Shown here: positions 46,331 through 58,944 of the stretch, one piece after another
Layout: every line of letters begins with the position of its first letter
How positions within the stretch are numbered: the first letter of the stretch is position 1
NCBI GenBank assembly: GCA_963680875.1
Contig: OY804586.1
Coordinates: 56,578,203-56,642,202 of the forward strand
Direction: 5' to 3'
DNA: 64,000 nucleotides
Source: Bathymodiolus brooksi
Lineage: Eukaryota; Mollusca; Bivalvia; Mytilida; Modiolidae
Program-made: the position numbers and the translations under genes
Notes under the pieces: generated by a model
The model's database searches: none
What the model was told of the DNA's origin: nothing
What the model saw: only the letters and a program-made list of their open reading frames with translations

Positions 46331-47582
46331 GATACATTTTGTAGCCTCAGGAAATCACAGATCATGAAATGTGACAATCCAATGTGACATTTATCTAGTC
46401 ATAAATCTAGTCCAATAGAGTTTTTGCTTAGTTTGACTTTCTTTAATTGATTATTGGCACTAAAAAGTTGTACTCATTAGTCATTAATGATTACTGTTGT
46501 TTGTTCTGTAATTAAATGAAAGAATCTGATGCATGAGTTTGCAATGTATATTTATTTACAATCACCACAAGGATACAAGTATAACATTAAAAGCAAGTGC
46601 AGACATTACATACAACAATGAACAACATGTACGTATTAGTTTGTTTGATGCAAGTTCTTGGCCCATTGCCACTGAAAATGGCCCATTGTATTTTGAGGAC
46701 AGGGGCCATGGGTCCATTGCAAACAAATCTTTCCAAATCACTGTTGGCATAGTAGCAGTTTAATGACTTAAATTAGGCTAACACTTGGGATTAAAACCAT
46801 TCGTCACCTGGGCTAACACAATTCAATTTTTGGTTGCACATGTGATTTTTTACTCGCCGTGAGAGACTGGGCGAGTGCTAATTTTCATCCCTGTCTAGAA
46901 TCAAAAAAGTTAGTTTGTTAAGTACTCAGAGTCCGAGCAAATGCCCTTGTCTTTTAATCAATGTGTCTTCACTACTCACACTAATATAGAGATTAGTGCG
47001 GGTAGTAAACATACGTTGTCCAATAGACAAGTGCCTGTGCCTTAGCAGCCAAAATTAAACTTTCTTAAAGCATTATTTCATAAACACAATGATTCCTTAT
47101 GTTGATCAAGAGACAAGTGCCTGTTGATTAGCGGCCAAAAATAAAACTTTTCTAAAGCTTTGCTTTATCAACACAATGAGTCCATACCCCCAGTCGATAG
47201 CGCGTTGGTACTGACACACCGGTTGTGCGCTTGATATTTGTTCAAACTCGATATGGTCAAAACACGTCTTACATTCAGCTACATTAAATATATATTATTA
47301 TATCAATCAATTACGAAGAAGTAACCATGGTTATAAATGATATATTTGAAGTTAACTCAGAATAAGAAAAGCTATTGAATTATTACAATATTTCTTAAAT
47401 ACACTTCATACGTTATTGGTAACCTTGATACATTAACATGTTTGATAAATAAACAAATCTATGAAATATAGACATATCTCAGGTTGCCAAGTCATTTCAT
47501 AATTGTTGAATCATGAGTCTTTTACTTCACAGTGTACAAAATATACTTTAATTTTGACTGTTATTATGTTTTTGTACAATAA
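46331..47582. other. Segmental copy X1, left part
   Basis: From about 46748 this matches 54417 onward (X2) with roughly ten percent differences. No coding frame recognised. X2 lacks the 1.5 kb that holds the hAT relic in X1. Confidence 0.6.
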
Positions 47583-47876
47583 TACTCCAGTAGCCAACCA
47601 AGCAATTTTCCAGCTATATCATGGCGAGAACAAGTAAATTTTCAATGAAATGATGTCGAGGTCCGCTTTGTACTAGACCATTTTAATAGTGCTAGCTCAC
47701 TGAAGCAACAGGAATCAGATAGACATGTCACCCTACTCGGACACATTATTCTGACTGATCCAACCAGTCTTTGCTCTTTCTATCTAATGCTGCGTGGATA
47801 GTGGAGAAACAACATATACCAATTTCATAGTCTTTGATTTGACCCGATCGACCATTACACAACCGATGCGGTTGCA
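47583..47876 (-). mobile_element. tRNA-headed SINE, family 1 (in X1)
   Basis: Contains 'ttccagctatatcatggcga' and 'ctgcgtggatagtggag', head ending 'accgatgcggttg'. It is orthologous to 55276-55598 and has lost its gtgagtgag tail. Confidence 0.68.
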
Positions 47877-48328
47877 ATTGTAAATGCGGCATATAATGTA
47901 AATATTGTCTAAATATCGCATCGATTACTGTGTTTTAAATCAATGAAAACATTAAAGGGTAAAATGACCATGTTCCTTTCAAATTTAAGTTATGCTGGCC
48001 ATTTTGATGAAAGGTGGAGAGACCTTAAACAGTATATAATTAATTTGGCCTAATCGTTTCCAAGTCTAAGACTAAAATGTGATCAGCTAAGGATGACTGA
48101 TGATTGAAAAAGTGACACATGGCCATTGGTCATGCGAGCTAAAATATGTAGCTAAACATTTCAATGTCTAACAAACATAAACCCACAATAAAGTACACCT
48201 GCAGAATCGCATTAACTTGATACTGTGCATAGTGTGTATATAATAATATTTATAATGTGTATATTGGATGGTCAATTTTCCTATTGTTTTGTTGTTTTTT
48301 TCTGTAGGAGGATTCAATCTAATTAAAA
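47877..48328. other. Segmental copy X1, middle part
   Basis: Matches 58946-59313 after removal of the 3.3-kb TIR element from X2. Non-coding. Confidence 0.6.
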
Positions 48329-48429
48329 CTAGGAAGAAGTGTTATAGATACCTAAAACTTATGTCTCCCCTTCATGCGGCCATCTGTACAACAATAAGTT
48401 ACACTTTATGAGTTGAATACTATTTAAAA

Positions 48430-49085
48430 AAATATTATTTGACCTTGATGGCAAAGGTCAAGGTCTCACAAAGGTCATTACGGTATGCGACACACCGCCT
48501 TATGGTCATGCACCCACATACTTGAATGATACTATCTAAAACACAATAATTTGACCTTGAGGTCAAAGGTCAAGGTCCCACGAAGTTCATTACAATACAC
48601 AACACACCATCTTATGATCATGCACCCACATACCAAATATCATTGACCTATCTCGAAAGACAAAAATGCTATGGCCCGGACAAGAAAATCCTTTTTAAAA
48701 AACAATTATTTGACCTTGAGGTCAAAGGTCAAGGTCTTACGAAGGTCATTACGGTATGCGACACACCGCCTTATGGTCATGCACCCACATACTTGAATAC
48801 TATTTAAAAAAACAATTATTTGACCTCAAGGTCAAAGGTCAAGGTCCTAAGAAGGTCATTATGGTACGCAACACACCACCATGTGGTCATGCACCCACAT
48901 ACCAAATAGCATTGACCTATCTCGAAACACAAAAATGTTATGGCCCAGACAAGAAAATACTATTTAAAAACAATTATTTTACCTTGAGGTCAAAGGTCAA
49001 TATCCCACGAAGGTCATTATGGTACACGACAGACCGCCTTATGGTCATGCACCCACATACCAAATATCATTGTCCTATCTCGTAA
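48430..49085 (+). repeat. ~175-bp tandem core with DR1-like motifs
   Basis: Units share 'gcacccacatac', 'acaattatttgacc' and a palindromic ttgacctTGAGGTCAA. AGGTCAAAGGTCA occurs at 48560-48572, 48719-48731, 48829-48841 and 48987-48999. Confidence 0.85.
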
Positions 49086-49091
49086 GACAAA

Positions 49092-50029
49092 CCAGAGGCT
49101 CTCAAGAGCCTGTATCGTTGTTCACCTGGTTATAAAAAGAACCAATTGGCCCTATGTAAAAACTATGTCCTGCAGTGGTAGTCATCTTGGAATTACGATC
49201 AACATAAAAAACACAAAGTTTGTAAAGGACCTTCCAATGATTGATGCACAGTTTAGGTTCAATCAGTGCAATACCTTCAGAGAAGAATATATTTCTGTAT
49301 TTTCCCCATATGGTTCTGTGTTAATACTATGACCTGTGGTGGCAGCCATCTTGGATTTCCGATCGGTATAAAAAACAAACATTTTGTAGAGGACCTTCCA
49401 ATGATCATTCCTGGGCAGTTTGGTTTCAATTATCCAAGTGGTTTCAGAGAAGAAGCATTTTGAAACATTTTCCCATAGGGTCCAATGTTAAACTAAGTCC
49501 TGCCGTAGCCGCCATTTTGAATTTCATATCGAAACAAAAAACATAATTTTGTAGAGGACCATCCAATGAACATTCATGTACAGTTTGGCTTTAATCATAT
49601 TTGTAGTTTCTGAGAAGAAGGCATTTGAACATTTCCCATAGGGTTCAATGTTAATATATGTCCTGCGGTGGTGGCCATCTTGAATTTTCGATCGGCATGA
49701 AAAAACAGAAACTTTGTAGAGGACATTCCAATGATCATTCATTTACAGTTTGGGTTCAGTCAGTTCATTAGTTTCAGAGAAGAAGATCTTTGAAATTTCA
49801 GCCAATCAGAGCATATTATTGGCCCTGGCAGCCATGTTGAATATCCGACTGGAACGAAAAACAGTAACTTTGTAGAGGACCATCCAAGGAACATTCCTGC
49901 TAAGTTTGGTTCCAATTGCCCCAGTGGTTTCGGAGAAGAAGCTTGAAATGTGAAAAGTTTACAGACAACAGACGACGGACGCCAAGTGATGGCAATAGTT
50001 CACCTGGACCTTTGGTCCAGGTGAACTAA
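49092..50029 (+). mobile_element. Hairpin-ended element, family 1, nested in family 3
   Basis: Starts CCAGAGGCTCTCAAGAGCCT, ends CCAGGTGAACTAA with the stem AGTTCACCTGGACC / GGTCCAGGTGAACT. The joined flanks 'gacaaa' + 'aaagttatggtctgga' align base for base with the intact host unit 'gacaaaaatgctatggcccg' at about 48659-48680, again without target duplication. Confidence 0.87.
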
Positions 50030-50129
50030 AAAGTTATGGTCTGGAAAAGCTTCGCTGAGAAGAAGCAGAAGCGGAAGAAAAAATCAGACTAACACAATAT
50101 GTCTCTCTTCGCTCGAAGGGGAGACATAA

Positions 50130-50613
50130 TTAGGATTGGTTTGTCAATTCAAAATATTTACTTGACAGAAGCAATCAGCTTGCACCTGACCTATATAGGT
50201 TTTACCTTGTTGATTCTCCCTTTGGATGTCCGAATGATACAAAACTTCTGTTTCCTCATCAGAAGTGGAAGAAGAAAACATATAAGATAGATAATGTTTG
50301 TGTTCAATCCAGTCGACATATTATTTGAAAACATTAATAAATGAAATAAAATTTTAAAAGCTCGGACGTTTGATTTGGTCCCTTTATCTCGGAAACCATA
50401 TAAGCTAGTTCACATGTGTTTAAATACCAAGACAGAAAATTATATAAGGAATGCACTGAAAAAAGGGGACTTTTTGGAAAGATTGAATTTCGGTCCAATT
50501 TCGACCCTTTGTATCTTGGGAACAGTAACAGCCAGACAAAATCATTTGCATATTACATTCAGAGACTTAAATGAGGAATATAAAGAAGAAGTCATTCATC
50601 AACATTGTATGAA
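50130..50613. other. Segmental copy X1, right part
   Basis: Matches 59314-60011 with two extra blocks in X2 (about 59487-59590 and 59660-59780). The 80-codon plus frame at 50375-50617 has no recognisable domain. Confidence 0.55.
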
Positions 50614-51475
50614 CTAGGGGCTCCCAGGAGCCTGCAATCACTCACCTGGTTTTCAATTTTACATCTAAAGTTAATAGAAAATGGGGGTGCTACACATAAT
50701 TTTGAAAGTGGGCCACCCAAAGATCATTTCAGCTCAAATTTCTGAGCAAAAGATTTAATTGTGATTTTTATCTCATAATATTCCTAAATGGAATAAACTG
50801 TCTGAACAAATCTCACAGAAAAACCCAGAAAATATGTTAAACTACTCCTTGTCATGTAGCTGCAGTTACAATTTGAGCTCTTTTTGACTTATACTAAAGC
50901 AGCAATGGACAATTAAAATTTCATCCCCCCTTTTCTGTTTCAAAATATGCCTAATTTGCATAATCGGTATATATCGGCTGACAGAAAAAAAACACCCCAA
51001 AAAAATGGAATATATGTTAAACTACTCCTTCCCATGTAGCTGCAGTTAAAATTTGAGCTCCTTTTGACTTATACTAAAGCAGCAATGGATAATTGAAGAA
51101 ATTTCTATTTTTAGTAACAGCAGCCATCTTGAATGGAGGGTGGGGCTGTCAGACACAATTTTGAACGGGACCCACCCAGGGGCCATCCCTGCCAGGTTTG
51201 GTTTAATTTGGTTCAGCGGTTTCAGAGGAGAAGATTTAAATGTGATCTTTTATCAAAATATGTCTAATTTGTATAATCAGTATAAATCAGCTGAAAGAAA
51301 AATTTCACAGAAAAACCATAAATATATGTTAAACTACTCCTTGCCATGTAGCTGCATTTAAAATTTGAGCTCATTTTGAATTATACTAGAGCAGCAATGG
51401 ACAATTACAATTTCATCCCCCCTTTTTTCTATTTTTAGCATGGCGGCCAGCTTGGTTGGAAATCGGGATCACCGG
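50614..51475 (+). mobile_element. Hairpin-ended element, family 1 subgroup, 3'-truncated
   Basis: Starts CTAGGGGCTCCCAGGAGCCT. The core repeats 'ctgcagttaaaatttgagctc' and 'tatgttaaactactcc'. It stops in 'gggatcaccgga' near 51475, where the counterpart at 60012 continues to its 3' end. Confidence 0.72.
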
Positions 51476-51479
51476 ACCC

Positions 51480-52015
51480 AACGATGAGTACAAACAATGG
51501 ACTACAAAGAAAACTAAAGACTGGTGATCACCACTTAAAACCGGGGGTGAACCGGAAACGGACCAGTTCATGCTTCAATAGTGTTACTCTTGCTATGAAT
51601 CTCATTTTAAATCAAGAATGAGGAACTAAGAGACAAACTGAACATATTCATGGCCATTCATAACACAGATATTCCAGTTAACCAAGTTGAGATGATGACC
51701 GTAAAACTTTTGAAGTGGTCATTTAAATCTAACCACCAGGAACTTTTGGTTCAGTACTTTTTTCAGCAGCAATTCTCTATCACGGAAATCCTTATAGTAA
51801 CCAGAAGTCTGGAATAGCATACTTCATATTCATATGGTGCTGAAATGTCGCTACATATAAATGGAAAATTCACAATGGGGAAATTGAAATCATATCTTAG
51901 CCGGACCTCACTGTTCAAGGTGTAGGTCAAGGTATGAATATTACATAGCTGTATATTTCTAGTTCAAAGGGATAGAAGGACATCATCTATTAAGTGTAAC
52001 ATGAAATTATTATAA
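51480..52015 (-). pseudogene. Reverse-transcriptase tail relic, third copy
   Basis: The minus strand gives pieces like DLHLE, DFRDRELLL and KVLNQKFLV in the same order as at 2745-3405, with many stops. It begins exactly where the family-1 copy is truncated, so it may mark the breakpoint. Confidence 0.5.
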
Positions 52016-52761
52016 CTTCAATCAACAGTTTTCAAGTGAATATCCGTGATTATTCATGTACAGTTTAGGTTCAATCGAGTTTCTAGAATCTTGATTTTAA
52101 TTTATTTTCCAGAAGGGGTTTTAAACTGTCCTGTAATTGTGGCTTCATTGGATTTCTTTTCATAGGATTAAATAAGGGTCTTGTCATAAAAAATTTAAAA
52201 TTTATCAATAATAATTGGCTCTAGTGTCATATTGAATTTCCAAATTGAATGAAAACCATTCACGAGCATTCCTGCCAAGTTTTCTTGACAGTACCATAAT
52301 ATACCCAAAATTTCTTAGTCAACAATGGTTTAGAGAAAATGGAGGATCTGTGTAGAAAGATAATAACGTACAACACAAAATAACACACTCGAGGAGTAAC
52401 ACCACCCCCCGACATATCCCAAGTGTTCATGTGTTGCATGGGCATGGAATACGTGATGGACATGGAGAATATAAATAAACACACCAATCATAATATTAAA
52501 ATAAACACACCAATCATAATATTATTTAGAACACAATTACAGTAAGTCATATGAGGTTGACATTTCGAATTTGATGTACACAACGCATTAATTTGGATAC
52601 GTGACGTGATCGTTTAATGTACATTATTGTACATCCTGTTCAGTTGTTACTAAGCAGGAATACCTTGCACAAATATCAAGCAAGTTTAACAGTAATTTAA
52701 ATTCATGAACACTGCAACCAATTTTTAGTGTCAAAAACATTTTAATCACTAATTGAGGTTT
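52016..52761. other. Non-coding stretch
   Basis: A 31-bp aaaataaacacaccaatcat repeat occurs twice near 52470-52525. Nothing else recognised. Confidence 0.5.
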
Positions 52762-54057
52762 GTGATAAAAAAAAAATTATAATGTCCAAGTCCATCGAAT
52801 AATGATATATGATAGAAGATAATTCCTAATTAAATAAAAAATAATATCTGGCATAACTTATTCAGCAGTTTATGAGAGTTTCATTAAAATGTATATATTT
52901 GATAGGATTTCAAGAATTACTAAATCTTTGAGGTGCCTTTCACAGGAGAAGTAGACATCAATAGTTAATATAGCTTTAATGGCGGGGTCCTTGTTGCTCA
53001 TGTTTTTAGTTTTTTGTGTTCTCCTATTATGTGTCTTGACTTTCTTAACTCTGCGTTGTGACGTCCATTACAATTTCCGCATAGTAACGATGTTTGGTTC
53101 GTCTTTACCTCCAGTGGTTTGTAGGAGGGTTCATGTCTAATTTACGTTATTTATGTTTGCTTAGGCATAGTAGTGTCCAACACATATTGTTTTGTGTGTT
53201 TGTTTTGTTTGTCATCGTCCTGTGTCTTGTGTACCTAGTGTTGCCAGTTTCTCTGGATGGTTCATTCGTGATTGCCTCTTCGGTTTTCTCTAACATTTAT
53301 TTACTTAATACTCTGTTCATATTGATTAGCCATGGTTAGGAGAAGCAATATGATAATATTTGTAGTATATTTCATCATTTCAAATCTATCTAACCATAAC
53401 CCCTAATATGGATAAATACCTGGTTGTTTCTGTCTTTTCTTTTTAATTCCTGAAAATGTAAAAGTTAATAAGATTACAAAATGTTTACCTTTATTACGGA
53501 CGAGCAATATTTACATTCTGAAGCACTCTAATAAAAAATAAGATGCTTTTGTGGTGTTTTTTTATTGGCAATACCATAACATTCCGAAAGGGATCATATT
53601 AGGGGTAATATTTCCAAACAACCAATCAGTGACTTTCCTCCCAAATGTTGAGGTATTAAAATCCAATGAAAAAAATGTAGTCGATGCTTTGTCGATTTTT
53701 CTGTTGACATGTTGTTTCCAAAGCAAAATTAAGTAATCTAAATCGTTTTTAAAAATAGTAGGTTATATTATTCGCTTCGCTTACTGCAAAATCGAGCACA
53801 CGCTGGTAGCTATTATCTGATTGGGCAATATATATTGCTATATTGCATATAATTGGACGGTAGAAGATGAATGAAAGGTTACATGACATGACCTAGTGTA
53901 GTGCAACAAATCTATATTATTTTAAATTCCATTGAAACAAACATCATAACAAACACCACAGTTCATTTCTTGAAAAGGAAAAGAAATCTAAAACTAACTC
54001 TTTAGCAAAACATATTAGGAAAAGATGAAATTAATAAATGGAAGAGGGACCATCCTG

Positions 54058-54262
54058 GCCGTGATCGTATGGTAGTTGGATATACAACTACCTATGCAAT
54101 CGGTGCCTATCACCATTGATGTCATGGGTTTGAATCCCACTCAGGTCAAGGTGTACAACATTAAGTGCTAAAGTTTGTCAGTGACTTGTGGCAGGTCGGT
54201 GGTTTTCTCAGGGTTTCTCCGGTTTCCTCCACCAATAAAACTCACCGCCACGATATAACTGA
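54058..54262 (+). mobile_element. tRNA-headed SINE, family 2 (in X2)
   Basis: Head near 54062 (ccgtgatcgtatggtagttg), B-box-like GGTTTGAATCC at about 54128-54138, body 'tctccggtttcctccacc', tail ccgccacgatataactgaaa. Same family as 7033 and 9289, opposite strand. Confidence 0.7.
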
Positions 54263-55275
54263 AATATTGATGAAAATCACTTTCAAAATACTTAACGGAT
54301 ACGATAGATTTCAATAAACACGTGCACGATATCGACGGTTTCATAAATGACAAGTCAAGAACCAGTTTGTTGACTGCAAATTTTCAGACAGAAGCATGTA
54401 AAATTAAACTTTGACAAAACTTTTGGCGTAGTAACAGTTTAATGACTTAAATTAGGCTAACACTCGGGATTAAAACCATTCGTCACCTCTCTAACACAAT
54501 TCAATTTTTGGTCGCACATGTGATTTTTTACTCGCCTTGGGCGACTGGGCCAGAACTAATTTTCATCCCGGTCTAGAATCATAAAAGTTGGTTCGCTGAG
54601 TACTCAGAGCAAATGTCCTGTCTTTTAATCAACATGTCTTCACTATTCACACTAATATAGAGATTAGTGAGGGTAGTAAAGATATGTTGTCCAAAAGAGA
54701 AGTGCATGCGCCTTAGCAGCCAAAATTAAACTTTCTTAAAGCATTATTTTATAGACACAAGGATTCCTTATGTTGATCAAGAACACAAGTGCCTGTTGCT
54801 TAGCAGCCAAAACTAAAATGTTTCTAAAGCTTTGTTTTATCAACACAATGAGTCCATACCCCCAGTTGATAGCACGCTGGTACTGACACACCGGTTGTGT
54901 GCTTGATATTTGTTCAAACTCGATTATGGCCAAAATACGCTTTACATTCAGCTACATTAAATATATATTATTATATCAATCAATTATGGAGAAGTAACCA
55001 TGGTTATAAATGATATATTTGAAGTACTCAGAATAAGAAAAGTTATTGAATTATTACAATATTTCTTAATTACACTTCATACGTTATTGGTAACTTTGAT
55101 ACATTAACATATTGATAAATAAACAAATCTATGAAATATAGACATATCTCTGGTTGTCAAGTCATTTCATAATTGTTGTGTCACGAGTCTTTTACTTCAC
55201 AGTGTACAAAATATACTTTAATTTTGACTGTTATTATGTTTTTGTACAATAATACCCCAGCAATGCTTTTAAAAA

Positions 55276-55598
55276 GTGAGTGATTGAATGTTTTTTAACG
55301 CCAACCCAGCAAATTTCCAGCTATATCATGGCGAGAACAAGTTAATTTTCAATGAAATGATGATGAGGCAAGCTTTGTACTAGACCAACAGGCTTAGTTG
55401 GATTTTAATAGTGCTAGCTCACTGAAGCAACAGGAATCAGATAGACATGTCGCCATACTCGGACACATTATCCCGACTTTGAGCCAACCAGTCTTTGCTC
55501 TTTCTCTTTAATGCTGCGTGCATAGTGGAGAAACAACAAATACCAATTTCATAGTCTTTGATTTGACCCGATCGACCATTACACCACCGATGCGGTTG
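55276..55598 (-). mobile_element. tRNA-headed SINE, family 1 (in X2)
   Basis: From 'gtgagtgattgaatg' through 'ctatatcatggcgagaac' to 'caccgatgcggttg'. Orthologue of 47583-47876. Confidence 0.72.
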
Positions 55599-55651
55599 CA
55601 ATTGTAAATGCGGCATATAAAGTAAATATTGTCTAAATATCACATCAATTA

Positions 55652-58600
55652 CAGTATTTACAGATCCCTGCAAGTGTATCAACGATCAAACACTCAGGTC
55701 GGACACAGAGTTTTTTCGTTCTTCACTCTTAAAATTGTCCGACAAATGTCCGACCAAATTGTCCGACAAATGTCCGACCAAATCCTCCCAGCTCGGAGTG
55801 AGAGTCTCCACTCTCAGATAGTTAAACTGTAAACAGGAAACGTCCCCAAATTCTGCTAACCAATAAATTTGTGCATAAAGAAACATGCGTACCTTAGTAA
55901 AGCTGAAGTAAATGAGTGATATACAGTAGTACGGAAAGTATAGATATGTTAACGGCTGTCACGGGCGATATATACAATAATATCCATGAATAAAATGTAT
56001 TAACATGCAGTACCCATGTTTTAAGTGCACTAGAAGTGAATATTAATATGTCCCTATGTACTCGCGACAATCGATGCCAAGGCCCTTTCACTTGCTGCAG
56101 ACAGTTGCCGGTTTACGATATCGGGTGCGTTTGCTCTTTTACGTGTTTGCCAAATGTAGGGCGAACGAACCCGGGTAAATAATTCTAATTTATACATTTA
56201 TTTCTTTAAAGGCAAATTTGGATTAAAATTATTTAGTAAAATTTAAGTTTTATTTTGTTCATGGCGAATGGGTCATAAGTCCGTAAATCCCGTTTTTTTT
56301 TTTTTGAAAATTGGCAGTCTGTGGAGTCCTGATATAGGTGAAATAATATTTTATTAGTGTATTCTACGTTTTTTTTTTACAGTTTACCTGTCAAAACATC
56401 ACCCATCTCAGGATGTTGTCGCATGGTGCATTCATGATATACAAATACACCTATCACAGGTGTGAAAAAAAACCTTGCTCAAGACTCTTTTTACTAAGAC
56501 TTATAAACATAGATAACTATTCTGCATTTTCGATTTTCAAGCCGTCTTCCAATTTATTTGTACTTAAAAATTAAATTTATATCTTTTTTCTTATATATGT
56601 GTATAAATATCTTAATAAAATAAATACATTTACGGTGAGAAATTATTATACGTCATGATATCGTTATTTAGGTAAATACTTATTAGACAGATTTTTTTTA
56701 AAACCATTTTTGTCTTTTTAATTGATAACTGACCCAAGCTAAATAAATGAAATGTGACTTAATGTGTTAATTATATAAATCCTTGCCTTCTATAAATTTT
56801 AATTTCTTATCTAATTCTTATTCTTATTTAACAATATGGTCAGGTTGTTATTTTCATTGAATGGCTTCACAGTAGGGGCTCTTCCTGTATATTGGTTACA
56901 TCCTGTATATTACAACTGACTGCTAATGCATGACAAACAATTTTAATCAGCCATCATTATCATGAAATACATTTTTTAATCTTTATTTCGATGATGGCAC
57001 CTAATTCCCATCACCTAATCCAAATTAGTATAGTAGAGGAGTACCGTATTTTTCGGAAGATAAATCTAGATAAAATTGACGATTTTGTTCTCAGTACAAA
57101 ATAATGTATACCTTTATTTTGCTGTAGGTTTATTTCTGAATAAGAAGACTCGTATCATCGATGTTCTTGGTGTTATTTTTTTTTCCAATAAAGCAATAAA
57201 AGTATACTAACAGGGGGTGCAATTCTGGGGATAAAATATTCAACATTCGAAAAAATCAATATTCAATGATTGAAGTGTTATCGAAAATCAGTTCAATATT
57301 GTATTTTATAATAAAAATATATACTATAAAAAATGTATCTTGTTGAACAAAATCACAGGGTGGATCGATTTACAATATAAAATTATTATCACAAAATATC
57401 TAAATATAGCTATAGCTTTCCATCAAACACGAGCATACGCACGTGATTGTAGTTAAAAATGGCGGTTGCAATACATCTCACAGTGAACGTGTAGAACAAG
57501 CTTTTTATACTAAATATACTGGAAAATAATTTATATCAATTTCGTTACTTAATCGATATTTTATTGCAATAATTTATATGAGGCTATGGGTGTTTAAACG
57601 TCACTTTTCAACAATATTTCAGTTATATATTGACCTTTGAGCTACCTTTACTGGCGCGAATATGGTGCAAGGTAGAAATACACTAGGGTATTTACGTAAC
57701 CGGACATTCTACATACCGGAAAGAAAGTACGCTTACAAATATGCATCAATCACAAAATGTTTGACATGTTCACCTCGAGAAATGTAAAAAAAATCTTTAA
57801 ATATCCACTCTCACGTCCGACCAAATAGTCGGACTTAGAGAGTGTTGACTCTCAAATTAAATTTACTTCAATGATGGCAAATGTACATACAAACAAATAG
57901 TAATAAAAAACAACAACATTAAATAGAATTAATTATAATTGTTCTCCCACTGGCACCTGGAAATTTGTGTCAACAAGATGTTCCTTCCATTATTGACACC
58001 TGTAACCTGAGCTAATTAAGTCATATCAAGCTGGCTGTAATACCTAGTCCAATACACATATTGCCGTCACAGATGAACAAGTATAGGGACTTGAAATATT
58101 TGTAAACGGAATATTGTGTAACTTTAGCCAGTGATTTTTGCATCCTTTATTTCACCTTTATATGGATATCACACTCCGAAAGAATTATTTCTTGTTCAAT
58201 CATGTACACAGCCGTACCGGCATCACTGACTGTTTTAAGTGACAACAGATTTTTTTTTTTTAAATCGTCAGTGATTTCTCCAAACAAACAAAGTCAAAAC
58301 GCAAACTTAAGTCAAGTTTTTACTCAAATTTAATTTGGTTTGTAAAGAAAACTTTTTTCGAGAAATCCAAGCCAGGCTGGACTCGGCGTATATAATTTTA
58401 AAGTTTAGATTTCGGAAAAGTTACGATATTTCTAGCATTCCGATTGTAATCGTAAAATTTAAATGTACTAGAAAGATCTATTAAAATTAAAACAGATTAA
58501 AGAAACACAAACGGTGTAACTCGAAATTATTGTACAATTCTTTGATTATGAGGTGCTCCTATGCATCGAATGACTGTTGTGCCCGAGCGTGATAAATATT

Positions 58601-58944
58601 GACCTTGGAGCTACCTTTCCTGGCGCGAATATGGTGCAAGGTAAAAATACACTAGGGTATTTACGTACCCGCACATTCTACACACCGGAAAGAAAGTACG
58701 CTTACAAATACGCATCGATCACAAAATGTTTGACATATTCACCTCGAGAAATGTAAAAAAAAATCTTTTAAATCCACTCTCACGTCCGACCAAAATGTCC
58801 GACCAAGACCAAAATGTCGAGTCCAACCAAATAGTCGGACTTAGAGAGTGTTGAATCTCAAATTTGTCGGACATTTTGGGAGGAATATGTCGGACCTGAG
58901 AATATGATCGTTGATACACTTGGAGTGTACTGTATAAACACAAT
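55652..58944. mobile_element. TIR element of 3.3 kb without visible coding capacity
   Basis: Inverted ends contain an exact 18-bp CAAGTGTATCAACGATCA (55671-55688) and its complement (58905-58922), extending with mismatches to both edges and inward through CTCAGGTC(C/G)GACA. Many TCCGAC/GTCGGA motifs lie inside both ends. X1 has the empty site near 47925 (gcatcgattactgtg). The longest frames are under 90 codons. Its superfamily and target duplication cannot be read reliably. Confidence 0.75.
57625..58860 (+). repeat. Direct repeat of ~235 bp inside the TIR element
   Basis: 57630-57865 and 58590-58855 share 'ctggcgcgaatatggtgcaa', 'cctcgagaaatgtaaaaaaa' and 'tagtcggacttagagagtgt', about 960 bp apart. 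The second copy contains extra TCCGAC units. Confidence 0.85.

Larger units (their letters stand above)
48329..50129 (+). mobile_element. Hairpin-ended non-autonomous element, family 3
   Basis: Starts CTAGGAAGAAGTG; the subterminal TTATGTCTCCCC (about 48359-48370) returns inverted as GGGGAGACATAA at the 3' end, which forms a hairpin with TATGTCTC upstream. The core (48430-49085) is a ~175-bp tandem repeat. X2 has the empty site: aatctatttaaaa / ttaggattgg at 59313/59314, showing insertion between A and T with no duplication. A family-1 element (49092-50029) is nested in it. Confidence 0.85.

Noticed and set aside
48756..49085. 109-codon frame with RHTALWSCTH repeats
   Set aside because: Product of the ~175-bp tandem core of the family-3 element.
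53094..53339. Hydrophobic 81-codon frame (also at 61230-61454) as a membrane protein gene
   Set aside because: It lies in a retroelement-like tail, begins without context, and its neighbouring frames show the same drifted text; only one substitution separates the copies because the duplication is recent.
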